From Ariolimax columbianus (taxonomy: Eukaryota > Mollusca > Gastropoda > Stylommatophora > Arionidae): 64,000 nucleotides of DNA. This document shows, piece by piece, positions 22,541 to 33,829 of this stretch (positions are counted from its first letter, which is position 1; the number at the start of each line of letters is the position of its first letter). The notes under the pieces are model-generated. The model worked only from the letters and a program-made list of their open reading frames with translations, ran no database searches and was not told the origin of the DNA. Both the position numbers and the translations under genes were made by a program. The stretch covers positions 49,583,019 to 49,647,018 of the forward strand of contig JAVGWX010000008.1 of the NCBI GenBank assembly GCA_036924085.1, given 5' to 3'.

Positions 22541-22889
22541 TGGATTCAATTGAATATACGTTTAAGAAAGAGTCGGGTGATTGTTGATTGTAGAATCAAA
22601 GTGACAGTACCAGTTGAGTTTTTAAATAGTGTTGCTGATAGTAAATTCGCAGCGAGGAAGAAAATCGATTTAAGATCATTGACAAGACTTAGACAATGAT
22701 CACTTACATGGCGAAAACCAGACCTAAAGTTATCCTGCAGAAGCATAACGCTCAGAACGTCACGAGTTTTGAATATTTCGGCTTAACTATTTATCAACAA
22801 CGGAGATTGCCATAAATAAATAAAGAGACAAATGACAATGGCACTATAGAGGTTAAGTAGAATGAAAAACGAATAGTAGAACACTTACA

Positions 22890-23345
22890 GAATGACCAAA
22901 AAAAAAGATGTTAAAGACTTGCAAATTCCCTGTGGCACAGTGCAAATGCAAGACATGGTCAGCACCCGAAACCCTACCGAAGAAGATTGAATCCTTCGAG
23001 CTAAAATGCTAAAGGAGTGTGCTCAAAATGCCATGGATAGCGAAACATAAAAACGCATTTAATCATTCAGAGTCTCGATACAAGAATTAATACTAAACAA
23101 CATTACGTCCAGGAAATGAACATACCTCCACATCAAACGTCACAGTAGCCTAGAAAGAACAACACAGAAGTGAATGGTATCTGGCAAAAAAGGTAGCGGC
23201 AGACTGAGAAGATGGACAGTGGAGATTACAGAGGCTCTGGGTTTGACACGGCAGAGGCGGGAGAGCTTCCCATGGATCGAGTGTCTTACTGGTAGGTGGG
23301 CGGCGTTCTGGCAAAAAATATGCTACATGATGATGATGAATAACA
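22890..23345 (+). mobile_element. RTE-like LINE 3' end with ATGATG tail
   Basis: Broken frames give KIESFELKC, then SGRLRRWTVEITEALGLT, the conserved basic-W-x-I motif, and FWQKICYM, ending in ATGATGATGATGAA at about 23327-23340. A related end with the same tail is at 49478-49535. There are many stops. Confidence 0.7.
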
Positions 23346-23504
23346 AACGGTAAACGACATCTTCAAGGGCCACATGTATCTGTTTTCAACACATAAGCAT
23401 CTACAGTGAACAAGAAAGCACAACCGACGAATTGAGAAATGGTTTAAGGTTTAGATAATTGTTTGGAACAAAACAGAATATAAGGCACCACTTATGGTCA
23501 GTGT

Positions 23505-23880
23505 CTAGAACAGACAGGAATTAGAAGTGACTTAATACAGGTTTATAAATTAAGTTAACAGAAATAATACATTAGACTATACCAAGTTTTACAAAGTACA
23601 ACCGGCTACAAAGAACAAGAGAGCACAACTTCAAATTGTTTAATGACAGGTCAAAATTAAATATTATGAAATATTTACTTAGTCAGAAAGTGGTGAGTGT
23701 TTGGAATGCATTGCCAAAGGATGTGGTTGAGGCAGGGTTAGTCAATGCGTTCAAAAATAAATTGGATACTTTCAATTACTTTTAGCGTTTGTGGAGTGGA
23801 ATAAACTGGTTGTATTTATACTCTGTAGAACCTTCTAAACCAGTATAATGAAGTTAAATTAAGTTAAGTTAAATAAATAC
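23505..23880 (+). mobile_element. CR1/L2-like LINE, 3' end
   Basis: Reads RSDLIQVYK, then KYLLSQKVVSVWNALP and VNAFKNKLD, then a stop and the foldable 3' UTR ending in AAGTTAAATTAAGTTAAG (TTAAG-type tail). It inserted only a few bases from protease exon 1 (23888), just inside intron 1. It is opposite in strand to the gene and frame-broken upstream. Confidence 0.85.
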
Positions 23881-23887
23881 AACTTAC

Positions 23888-23918
23888 CCAGAAGGCAAAC
23901 AAATACGATTAACTTCAT
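23888..23918 (-). CDS. Protease exon 1: start codon and signal peptide
   Basis: ATG at 23918 followed by KLIVFVCLL, ending in phase 1 at a donor reading G|GTAAGTT. This ATG is chosen because it gives a signal peptide that joins in frame to the propeptide in exon 2, and because a TATA box lies about 90 bp upstream with no intervening in-frame ATG. Confidence 0.9.
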
Positions 23919-24007
23919 AATGACAATGAGTGTCTCATCGACTGTGACTCTGAGACGGCTGATCTGGGATCTGTTGACAACGGTGATGATGTTTGCTTAC
24001 AGTCCGT

Positions 24008-24018
24008 CCTTTTATATA
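24008..24018 (-). promoter_or_regulatory. TATA box of the protease gene
   Basis: TATATAAAAGG on the minus strand, about 90 bp upstream of the ATG. A start site about 30 bp downstream (near 23985) would leave a 5' UTR of about 65-70 nt. No start-site consensus was assigned. Confidence 0.65.
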
Positions 24019-24412
24019 CTATTGCCAACAGCATCATTAAGTCCTGCATGTACTTTCAGAATGTCCTAATCACTTAGAGAAATGCTAACTTAACCATTGA
24101 CCGCGAACTGCTATGTTCTGCGATCTTGTATCGGAGCCAAGATACTGAATTTTAGTATTCGCCAATGAGATCGATAGTCCCATATTTTAGGTGTACTACC
24201 CAGATACTCAAGAGACTGTTGCGGCGCTGGGCTATCCGGGCTTAGCGGGACTATGTCATCCGCGTGGACGAGGTCAGTGATGCACCTTTGGTCAATAGTG
24301 GTTCTATGGTGTTGAGAGGTGAGGCGGTCCAGGAATCATTCGGCAGCATAACAGAAGAGATCAGAAGCAATGACGTGGTCCTGTCTAACCGCGGTAGATG
24401 TTGGGAATCTTT

Positions 24413-24560
24413 CAGAGAGAGAGAGAGAGAGAGAGAGAAGGAGAGAGAGAGAGAGAGAGAGAGGAAGAAAGAGAGAGAGAGGGAGAGAGAGGGAGAGAGA
24501 GAGAGGAAGAGAAGGAGAGTTAGAGGGAGAGAGAGAGAGGGAGAGAGATAGAGAGAGTTC
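24413..24560. repeat. (GA)n-rich microsatellite
   Basis: Impure GA run about 390 bp upstream of the protease TATA box. Long ORFs on both strands here are artefacts. Between 24030 and 24412 there is no recognised element. Confidence 0.95.
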
Positions 24561-24639
24561 TCCCGCGACGAATTCTGGCACCGGTATCCGTAGACAACGC
24601 TTTAATTAATCAAATCTAGAAGCGGAGCAGGAGTTCTGA

Positions 24640-26560
24640 TGCCTTGCATGGCCTTCCACAAGAGATGCACGCACTTATATCCAATGCGGACAACGCAGAC
24701 ACGAAATAGACCACATTCTATCCAACTTCAAAACCATCAGAAAATCAGCCCCAAAATAAAACCGCCCACCACCAAACCATAATAATAATAGAATATCACA
24801 AGCTTCCCGAGAATTATTGGAAGAGAGGCACAAAATGGATCTCAACAATGCAGCTTTCAATGCCTTCATCTCGCTCTGCCGTCAAAAACTCAAAGAAGAG
24901 TTTGCCCGCCAGCACCTCTTTGCATCGGTATAGCCACTATGTAGAGTAAAGCTATCTTCTCAGCACATCTCCGAGCACCACCATGCCAGTCCCTGCCTGA
25001 AAGCGCCTGGTGGGTCCCGAACTACATCTAGACTAGACATGGAGAAGATCATCAATGAGTATTACACCGATTTATTCAGGTAATCTGACCTTCCACCCAT
25101 CACACCCCACTTTCACCCCTTTCCAAACTTCCTATCCTAAAAAATGAGCCACGCCCTTGAGAGTGGCCGCCTAAGAAATCACTCGATGTAGATAACATCA
25201 CTGCAGATGACCTCAAAGCGTGTGGACTACCATTCCATCCAGCCCTAGGACCGATACCTTCAGTCTCTGGTAACTCCAACACAATACGTGTCTGCATAGA
25301 AAAGGAGACGATGAACGCATTGGAAACTCCCGCCAGTCCCGGCCAACTCTAAACAAAATGTATACTGGCCTGTCCCGGTCAACTCTATATTAAATGTATA
25401 CTCGCCTATCCCGGCCAACTCTATACTAAATGTAAACTGTCCTGTCCCGGCCAACTCTTTACTAAATGTATACTCGCCTGTCCCGGTCAACTCTATATTA
25501 AATGTATACTCGCCTATCCCGGCCAACTCTATACTAAATGTATACTCGCCTGTCCCGGTCAACTCTATACTAAATGTATACTGGCCTGTCCCGGTGAACT
25601 CTATACTAAATGTATACTGGCCTGTCCCGGTCAACTCTATACTAAATGTATACTGTCCTGTCCCGGTCAACTCTATACTAAATGTATACTCGCCTATCCC
25701 GATCACCTATATACTAAATGTATACTCGCCTGTCCTGGTCACCTCTATACTAAATGTATACTCGCCTGTCCCTGGCACCTCTATACTAAATGTATATTTG
25801 CTAGGATGCGTCACCTTCTCCAAGCTACCCACCGATGAACCACATCTCAATCTGCTGTCGTCTAATTGAAACACCCAGAGAGAATCAAACTCCTTTAATC
25901 GTCACCTATTATCGATTATAAGAAAGCATTCGGCTCTGTACAGCCACGTTTCGTCTGCCACTCGCTGCTGGACCAAGGCATTATTTCTGACTATGTCAAA
26001 ATCCTTGCTAACTACTATTGAAGAAAGTACGAAAACCTGTCCCCACTTTCAAAAGTCGTTAATAGAATCCGTCCAGAAAGGTGTTTGTCAGGGGGATCCT
26101 ATCGCATCAGGATGATTTAGTGCTCATCACAGAAACAAAGACCTCAACCAGATGGTAGCTATGGTTAATAAAGTAGGGAGAACATCTGGCCTCGAGGGTG
26201 AACACCTTCAATACAAAACGTCACGCGTAACCGCTTCGCTAACGATGACCCAATCATCATCGATGGCGAGGACCTGGAGGACGTGGAGCAGCGCATGAGC
26301 TGCAGTGGTCAGCGACCCATAGCTGACTGCTAGCCTCAGGGCCTGCGAACCAGGGCTGCCAATACCCTTCCACACCTCCACGCGGTGATCCTGGATAACA
26401 GGCTGCAGCAGGGCAGACTGGCTAAGGAGAAGGGATCGAAGAGGGAATGCTAACCCGGTACTCAAAAAATGCTTGCTGAAGTCGGATGTGTTGGACCGAA
26501 AGGTGCAAATATCGCAGTCAAGCTATCAACTACGACACAACGGAATCCGTTCTCTGAACT
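24640..26560 (+). mobile_element. RTE-like LINE, heavily degraded RT region
   Basis: Successive frames show LNNAAFNAFISLCRQKLKEE (about 24840-24900), EKIINEYYTDLF, VDNITADDLKACG (about 25188-25220), IIDYKKAFGSV (about 25915-25940, RT motif with catalytic D) and a NRFANDDPIIID version of the F-x-DD motif (about 26230). A 36-bp minisatellite (25328-25800) separates the first and second halves. There are many stops and shifts. Confidence 0.75.
25328..25800. repeat. 36-bp minisatellite, about 13 units
   Basis: Unit CTCTATACTAAATGTATA plus CTGGCCTGTCCCGGTCAA and variants, 36 bp. Because 36 is divisible by three, it stays open on the minus strand as a 12-residue repeat (TGTGQYTFSIEL-like) over 148 codons at 25260-25706. 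No start context or family supports real translation. Confidence 0.95.
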
Positions 26561-26829
26561 GCATTCTGCTACTTAAGCCCTTTCAGGGTTTGGTAGCGGG
26601 AGATTGAGAACGAACGAAGAGGAAGAAGAAGAATAAGAAGAACATGCAAGCGACCTAAATTCAGAATTAACAACATGTTGTCGCTCGGGCTGGGCAGCTT
26701 TCTGGTGGCACTGCTTTCCCCACTGAAATACCCCATGTGTCCTATGACGTTTACACCAAGCGGGTAAGAGCCGCTATTTGATCTAGCCACGGAAAGGAAA
26801 CCACGGTAGACAAACCAACCTACTGCCTT

Positions 26830-28712
26830 GGAGGTACTATCGGGAGATGGAAAGGCTATGGGAGACAACCCAAAACAGAAAACCCAACCCGAACTGCCGA
26901 AGACGGAGTGTGTCAGCTACGGCGCAGGGACCGGGAAAAATCAGGACACACACGCACCAACAGGATATGGTCAAGCGACAGTCTACCCTATCGTCATGGT
27001 GTCGCTCCTACAGGGGGAGGCAGAATAGTGGGGCTGATCAACAAACTGGGAACCTGAAAGTGGTACAATGGAATGCAGAGGGCGTGAGAAACAAAAAACC
27101 CGAACTCGGAACTGCAAGAATTTCTCAAAGAAAACGATATAGACATTATGTGTATTCAGGAAACACACCTAATAGAAACTCAAAATTGTTCATCCGAAGA
27201 TATGAATGTTTCGGTCAAGATAGGGAAAAAAGAACTAAAGGAGGAATAATAACACTAGTAAAAGACTCTTTACCAGCAGTTGAAACAAATAGATCTGGAC
27301 CAGATGAATTTATTATTTTTTTATGAGTTGTGAGCCGTGTCACCTAACCACTAGGCCACGCCGTCCCCTCCAGATGAATTAAAATACATCACATGAGACT
27401 CAATGATAACAAACTGCTATAGTCCACCGGCCACAGCTCTGGCAATATACAAAGTCAAAATTGAAGAGTCGAGACACCTCATAGTGGGAGATTTTAACAG
27501 TCACACCCCAAACTGGGGCTACAAAACAATGGACCAGAGAGACGGGGGGTAGAAGATTAGATGATGGAAAACAAAGTCATCTTAATAAATAGGCCAGACG
27601 ATAGGCACACATATTACTCTAGAATATGGAAAAAAATGAGTACTCCAGACCTTGCGATGGCAACGGACGACCTTCACCGGCTAACAGCAAGAACAGTCAA
27701 CAGCCAACTGGATGGAAGCGACCATGTCCCAATCACTTTAGAAATATGTAATATGGGACAAACAGAGATAACAGATATGCACCCACGCTGGAATTTCAAA
27801 GGAGCAAACTGGATTATATTTAGAGAAAATGTAAATAAACTCTGTGAAAATATATCCCATGCCAAAAATTTAAATAAAAATGTTACCATCATGACGGAGG
27901 CTATCATCCAGGCAGTAAATTAATCAAATCCATGTGGAAAACGGAAAACCTATAAACCCTATTGGAGCAATAAACTAGGTAAAATGCACAAAGAACTAAG
28001 TGAGAAAAGAGATACCATGAAAAAACATCCTTCACCAGATAAAAACAGGGAAACAGAGCAAAATTAAAAACACATTCATAGAGTCAAAGAAGGGTGAGAT
28101 CCAAAGAAATTGGCAGGAAAAGACTGAAGCCTAAGCATGGAAAGAGGTACAAGTAATTTCTGGAAGCTGATAAGAGCATTAAATGAAGAAACCAGAGGGA
28201 GCCATTGGAGGACAGTCATTGAGGAAAATGAGAAACATCATACAGGGAAAATGGCAGCAAACATCCTGGCTGAATTTTTCAGAGAGGAGCGTACTACAAC
28301 ATTGACATGAGAACGCAAACTAGAGGTCAAAAAAGAGAACCTGAAGACACAGAATGCGGATCCCTGAATGAAGGCATCATTCAAAATAGTAGAGATAAAC
28401 ACTGCTATTCAGAAACTGAAAAACAAGAAAGCTCCAGGAAAAGATGGCATCACATGATTAAAAACCTAGATCAAGGGTCAAGAACAAAACTCCTGAAAAT
28501 CTGTAATCAATAATGGAGCACGGGTAGGATCCCAGACCTGTGGCGGAAGGCTATCATTATCCCAATCAGAATACCAAAATAGGTGAAGACAAGCAAGGAA
28601 AGCTATAGGACAAAAAGCCTGCTCAGCTGTGTTGGAAAAGTCATGGAAAAAAGGTAAATGCAAGACTATAAAACATCTGAAAATAAACCAGCTCCTACTC
28701 AATTCAACGCTA
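26830..28712 (+). mobile_element. I/Nimb-like LINE 5' half: APE endonuclease and start of RT
   Basis: Across several frames, the endonuclease motifs VVQWNAEGV (about 27060), IMCIQETHL (about 27146), GDFNSHTPNW (about 27490) and GSDHVPITLE (about 27715) appear in the right order with catalytic E, D, N and H. They are followed by early RT blocks (DLWRKAIIIP, about 28540; LLSCVGKVME, about 28620). It stops before the RT catalytic box. It is probably the same family as the RNase H LINEs downstream. A 59-bp tRNA-like insertion splits the endonuclease. Copy B of the tandem duplication (33830-35150) repeats it from the GDFNSH region on. Confidence 0.85.
27311..27369 (-). mobile_element. 59-bp retroposed tRNA 5' half inside the LINE endonuclease
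   Basis: An 11-bp perfect direct repeat, CCAGATGAATT (27300-27310 and 27370-27380), flanks a 59-bp insert. On the minus strand the insert starts GGGGACGGCGTGGCCTAG, contains the box A-like TGGCCTAGTGGTTAGG, and ends in CATAAAAAAATAATA. Removing the insert and one repeat restores the endonuclease frame, so the insertion is real. It has no box B. Confidence 0.8.
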
Positions 28713-28974
28713 TGATAGGTTTGATATTCTTACTTCTATTGACTGCTGTACCTGATAAAGGCATTGTAAGTCATAACAGAAGTTAAGTTCTTGATTTTGT
28801 TCTAAATCGGTATTTAAACCATTCCTATCTATGTTTTATACTCCACAGGCTACAAAACAGAGACTGGGGTATGAGAGGACTAGGTTTTGAACTCTTCCAG
28901 TTTTACCACCAGAAGCAAGCCTTCACATCACTACAATTGATAAAATATAGAGACTTGACAATAAGCATTAATGT

Positions 28975-30765
28975 CTGAAATATTATCTTACTATCCACAT
29001 GTTAACAAACTCACCCTGGGCATTACAGTCCTAGCTAGTATCTTACTATCCACATGTTAACAAACCGACCCTGGGCATTACAGTCCTAGCTAGTATCTTA
29101 CTATCCACATGTTAACAAACCCACCCTGCGCATTACAGTCCTAGCTAGTATCTTACTATCCACATGTTAACAAACTCACCATCAGGAATTACAGTCCTAG
29201 CTAGCATCTTACTATCCACATGTTAACAAACTCACCCTCAGGCATTACAGTCCCAGCTAGTATCTTACTATCCACATTTTAAAAAACCTACCCTGGGCAT
29301 TACATTCCTAGCTAGTATCTTACTATCCACATGTTAACAAACTCACCTTGGGCATTAAAGTCCTAGCTAGTATCTTATTATCAACATGTTAACAAACTCA
29401 CCCTCAGGCATTACAGTCCCAGCTAGTATCTTACTATCCACATGTTAACAAACTCACCCTCAGGCATTACAGTCCTAGCTATTATCTTACTATCCACATG
29501 TTAACAAAGCCACCGTTGGCATTACAGTCCTAGCTAGTATCTTACTATCCACATATTAACAAACTCACCCTCAGGCATTACAGTCCTAGCTAGTATCTAC
29601 ATGTTAACAAACCCACCCTGGGCATTACAGTCCTTGCTAGTATCTTACTATCCACATGTTAACAAACTGACCCTGAGCATTACAGTCCTAGCTAGTACCT
29701 TACTATCAACATGTTAACAAACTCACTCTAAGGCATTACAGTCCTAGCTAGCATCTTACTATCCACATGTTAACAAATTCACCCTCAGGCATTACAGTCC
29801 CAGCTAGTATCTTACTATCCACATGTTAATAAACCCACCCTGTGCATTACAGTCCTAGCTGGTATCTTACTATCAACATGTTAAAAAAACTACCCTGGGC
29901 ATTACAGTCCTAGCTAGTATCTTACTATCCACATGTTAACAAACTCACCCTGGGCATTACAGTCCTAGCTAGTATCTTACTATCCACATGTTAACAAACT
30001 CACCTTCAGGCATTACAGTCCTAGCTAGTATCATACTTTCCCCATGTTAACAAACCCACCCTGTGCATTACAGTTCTATCTAGTATCTTACTATCCACAT
30101 GTTAACAAACTCACCCTCAGGCATTACAGTCCCAGCTAGTATCTTACTATCCACATGTTAACAAACCCACCCTGGGCATTACAGTCGTAGCTAGTATCTT
30201 ACTATCCACATGTTAACAAACTCACCCTCAGGCATTACAGTCCCAGCTAGTATCTTACTATCCACATGTTAACAAACTCACCCTCAGGCATTACAGTCTT
30301 AGCTAGTATCTTACTATACACATGTTAACAAACCCACCCTGGGCATTACAGTCCTAGCTAGTATTTTACTATCCACATGTTAATAAACTCACCCTCAGGC
30401 ATTACAGTTCCAGCTAGTATCTTACTATCCACATGTTAACAAACTCATCCTCAGGCATTACAGTTCTAGCTAGTATCTTACTATCCACATGTTACCAAAC
30501 CCACCCTGGGCATTACAATCCTGGCTAGTATCTTACTATCCACATGCTAACAAACTCACCCTCAGGCATTACAGTCCTAGCTAGTATCTTACTATGCACA
30601 TGTTCACAAACCGACCCTGGGCATTACAGTCCTAGCTAGCATCTTACTATCCACATGTTAACAAACCGACCCTGGGCATTACAGTCCTAGCTATTATCTT
30701 ACTATGCACATGTTAACATACCTACCCTGGGAATTATAGTCCTAGTTAGCATCTTACTATGCTAC
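28975..30765. repeat. 55-56-bp satellite, homogeneous section (about 32 units)
   Basis: Unit with TATCTTACTATCCACATGTT, AACAAACTCACCCT, then GGGCATTACAGTCCTAGCTAG. The 55- and 56-bp forms differ by CCCTGGGC against CCCTCAGGC and are interleaved. Units differ by only a few bases. Between the LINE end at 28712 and 28975 there is about 260 bp of single-copy-looking DNA. Confidence 0.97.
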
Positions 30766-33700
30766 ATCAAGTTTTAAGGTCCTATATATAGCATCTTACT
30801 ATCCACAAGTTAACATGCCAACATCAAGTTTTAATGTCCCACAAAGTATCTACCTAAACACATGCTAACAGTCATTTATATAATACCTTACTGTTAGAAT
30901 ATTAACATACATATAATAAACTGTATTGTCCCATAACGTATCGTACTATCCCATGTAAACAGATGTACACTTATACAAAACATTACAGTCCTACATAGTA
31001 ATTTGTTATCTGTATATTAACAGACCAATATTAAGCTTTATTGTCAATTAAAAATATTGTACAATCCCAATGTTATCAGACAGAAAGCTTTAATGTCCTA
31101 CATAAAATCTTACAATCCACATATTAACAAAACAACTCTAGATTTAATGTGCTATACACTATCTACTATCTAGATGTTAAAGACTGATCCAGAGCATTGA
31201 TGCACTAGATAGTTTCTTACTGCCACAATGTTAACAAACCAACACAGAGCTTGAATGTCCTACACAGTTTCTTACTGCCTCAATGTTAACAAAACAACAC
31301 AGAGCTTGAATGTCCTACACAGTTTCTTACTGCCTCAATGTTAACAAAACAACACAGAGCTTGAATGTCCTATATAGTTTCTCACTGTCACAATGTTAAC
31401 AAACCAACACAGAGCTTGAATGTCCTACATAGTTTCTCACTGTCACAATGTTAACAAAAAAACACAGAGCTTGAATGTCCTACATAGTTTCTCACTGTCA
31501 CAATGTTAACAAACCAACACAGAGCTTGAATGTCCTACACAAGTTCTCACTGCCTCAATGTTAACAAACCAACACAGAGCTTGAATGTCCTACACAGTTT
31601 CTCACTGCCTCAATGTTAACAAACCAACACAGAGCTTGAATGTCCTATAAAGTATCTTACTGTCAACAGAAGCAGACCAACACCTCATTTTAGTGCAATA
31701 CATAATATATTGCAAACTACATGTTAACAGGCAGATGCTGAGCTTAACTGTTAAAAATAATATCTTACTGTTCACATGTTAATAAACAAACACCGAGCTT
31801 TTAGCATAGATGACCTACGTAGTATCTTACTCTACAACTGTTAGCAGACAGACACTGAGTTTTATTGTCCCATGTACTATTAAACTGTTTGCATGTTAAC
31901 AAACCATTCTTATTTGTTAATGTCCTACATGTTATCTTACTGTCCAGAAGCTAGCAGTCTCATAGGAATCTTTAATGTCCAACATATTGTTTTACTTTTC
32001 ACATGTTAACAGAACAACAGCAAGCTTTACTTTGCTACATAGCATCATACTATCTACTTGTTAACAGAACGACAGCAAGTTTTACTTTGCTACATAGCAT
32101 CATACTATCCACTTGTTAAAAGAACAACAGCACGTTTTACTTTGCTACATAGCATCATACTATCTACTTGTTAACAGAACGACAGCAAGTTTTACTTTGC
32201 TACATAGCATCATACTATCCACTTGTTAACACACCAACAGTGAACTTTCATGTCCTACATATTTTCCTAATGTCCAAATGTTAATACACAGCAACCAAGA
32301 TATAATGCTCTATATATTATCTCACTATCCACATGAAAACAGACCAACATCATGATTAGGTATCCTATATAGTATATTATTATCCCCAGGTAAACAGACC
32401 AAAAATGAGCGGTGATGCCCTACATAGTATTTTACTTTCCACACGTTAACATACCAACACTGAGCTTTATTGTCCTACATATCCTGTTCATACCCAGATG
32501 TTAACAGGCAAATATCAAGCTTTAATGTCCTTTACAGTGTCTTACCTTCGTTTTGTAAACAGACAGACACCAAGACCGAATGTTATAACGGCTTCCTGCT
32601 GTCTCCATGTCAACAGACAAACACCGAGCTGTAGTGTTGTAAAAAAAATGTTTCTAATCAAATTATTAATAGACCCACACTGAGCCTTATCGCAAAAACA
32701 AAAAAAACAAAAATTATCTTCTGTTCCACAAATAAAGAGATAGCAATAGGCTTAATTATCTTATTATCTGACTATCACTATGGAAACAGAATGACACCGA
32801 GGTTTATTGTCCTAAATATTATCTTGATATTCACAAGGCAAAAGATGTAGACCTACAACAAGCTTTACTGTCCCATATAGTATCTTACTTTTCACATCTA
32901 AACAAACTGACCATGTCTATTAATGTCGTGCATATTATCCTACTAATCACATATAAATAGATCCACACAAGCTTCAATGTCCTACATTTTATCTTTAAAT
33001 CCACATGCCAGAATAACACTGAGCTTTACTGCCATACATATTATCTTACCATCCCCACGTTAACAGACCAACAACGAGATTTGATATCCTACATATTAAC
33101 TTATCATCCACAAATTTACAGACCAGCACCATGATTTGATACTCTACATATTATCTTACCATTCCCATGTTAACAGATCAGCACCGAGGTTTGATACCCT
33201 ACATATAATCTTACCATTCCCATGTTAATAGACCAACAACAAGATTTGATACCCTACATAGTATCTTACTATCTACATGATAACAGAGACCACCACTGAG
33301 ATTTGAAACCCTACATATTTTCTTACTAACCACGTGTTAACAGACCGCCGCTGAGATTTGATACCTTACATATCTTTCTTTCCACATAGCAACAGATGTA
33401 GACGGCCACCAAACTTTACAGTCCTATATAATACGATAGAATCCATAAATTAACAGTCCAACATCAAAACGTATGTCCTACATAGCATTTTACTGTCACC
33501 ATGTTAACAGACTTCATGTTTTAGTGAAATCAGTTACCAGAGGACGCAGCGCTGAGACAGAAGCTGTGGTGCAGCCACTCCGACCTGAAGGGACACTAGG
33601 ATTTAATGATCTACATATTATCTTACTATCCACATGTTAGAAGTCAGATACTGAGCTTTAATCTCCTACATAAGATCTTACTAGTTACAAATCAACAGAT

Positions 33701-33772
33701 GATAACCAACTTGGAGATTTACTGTCTTGAAAAATATCTTACTATCCACATGTTAGTAGACTAACATAATAA
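30766..33772. repeat. Same satellite, diverged section with local sub-families
   Basis: The phase of about 55 bp continues (TCCTACATAGTATCTTACT ... ACATGTTAACAGACC), but units differ strongly. Locally homogenised blocks stand out: AACACAGAGCTTGAATG units at 31195-31660, ACAGCAAGTTTTACTTTGC units at 32000-32225, and GAGATTTGATACCCTAC units at 33060-33360. A short GC-richer interruption is at 33535-33598. Confidence 0.93.
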
Positions 33773-33774
33773 TG

Positions 33775-33812
33775 TTCCCTTAGGTGTCTGGGGCCTGTTG
33801 CATCGGATGAAA
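33775..33812 (-). mobile_element. RTE 3'-end fragment at the duplication joint
   Basis: ATAATGTTCCCTTAGGTGTC and onward equals the first 38 bp of the longer RTE end at 38996-39345, then breaks off at the joint with copy B. Confidence 0.85.
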
Positions 33813-33829
33813 GATCATCCTACACAGTG

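Larger units (their letters stand above)
12094..23918 (-). pseudogene. Secreted chymotrypsin-like serine protease (S1 family), six exons, nonsense mutation in exon 4
   Basis: Six exons joined by GT-AG introns give a frame of 261 codons plus stop, the normal length for a digestive S1 protease. Order: hydrophobic signal peptide (residues 1-16), short propeptide, activation site R22/IVNG, LTAAHC with catalytic His67, NDIG with Asp118, GDSGG with Ser216, and a YLTWI C-terminal helix. Ser210 occupies the S1-pocket base (chymotrypsin position 189), so chymotrypsin- or elastase-type specificity is likely, not trypsin. Codon 189 is TAG (15894-15896) where the frame otherwise runs on to a good splice donor. 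Translation would stop before the catalytic serine, so this allele should be inactive. Introns are 1.7-2.7 kb and hold repeats and TE fragments. The last exon is duplicated at 63126-63187. Structure is certain; loss of function is inferred. Confidence 0.9.
27395..33812. repeat. Tandem duplication copy A (6.4 kb)
   Basis: Collinear with 33830-39035: LINE endonuclease/RT piece, a 260-bp spacer, satellite array and a 38-bp RTE 3' end. Copy A has more satellite units. The copies are joined by 17 bp of unrelated sequence (33813-33829). Confidence 0.93.

Noticed and set aside
25260..25706. 148-codon repeat protein gene
   Set aside because: It is the open strand of a 36-bp minisatellite within an RTE remnant, with no promoter, domain or conserved start.
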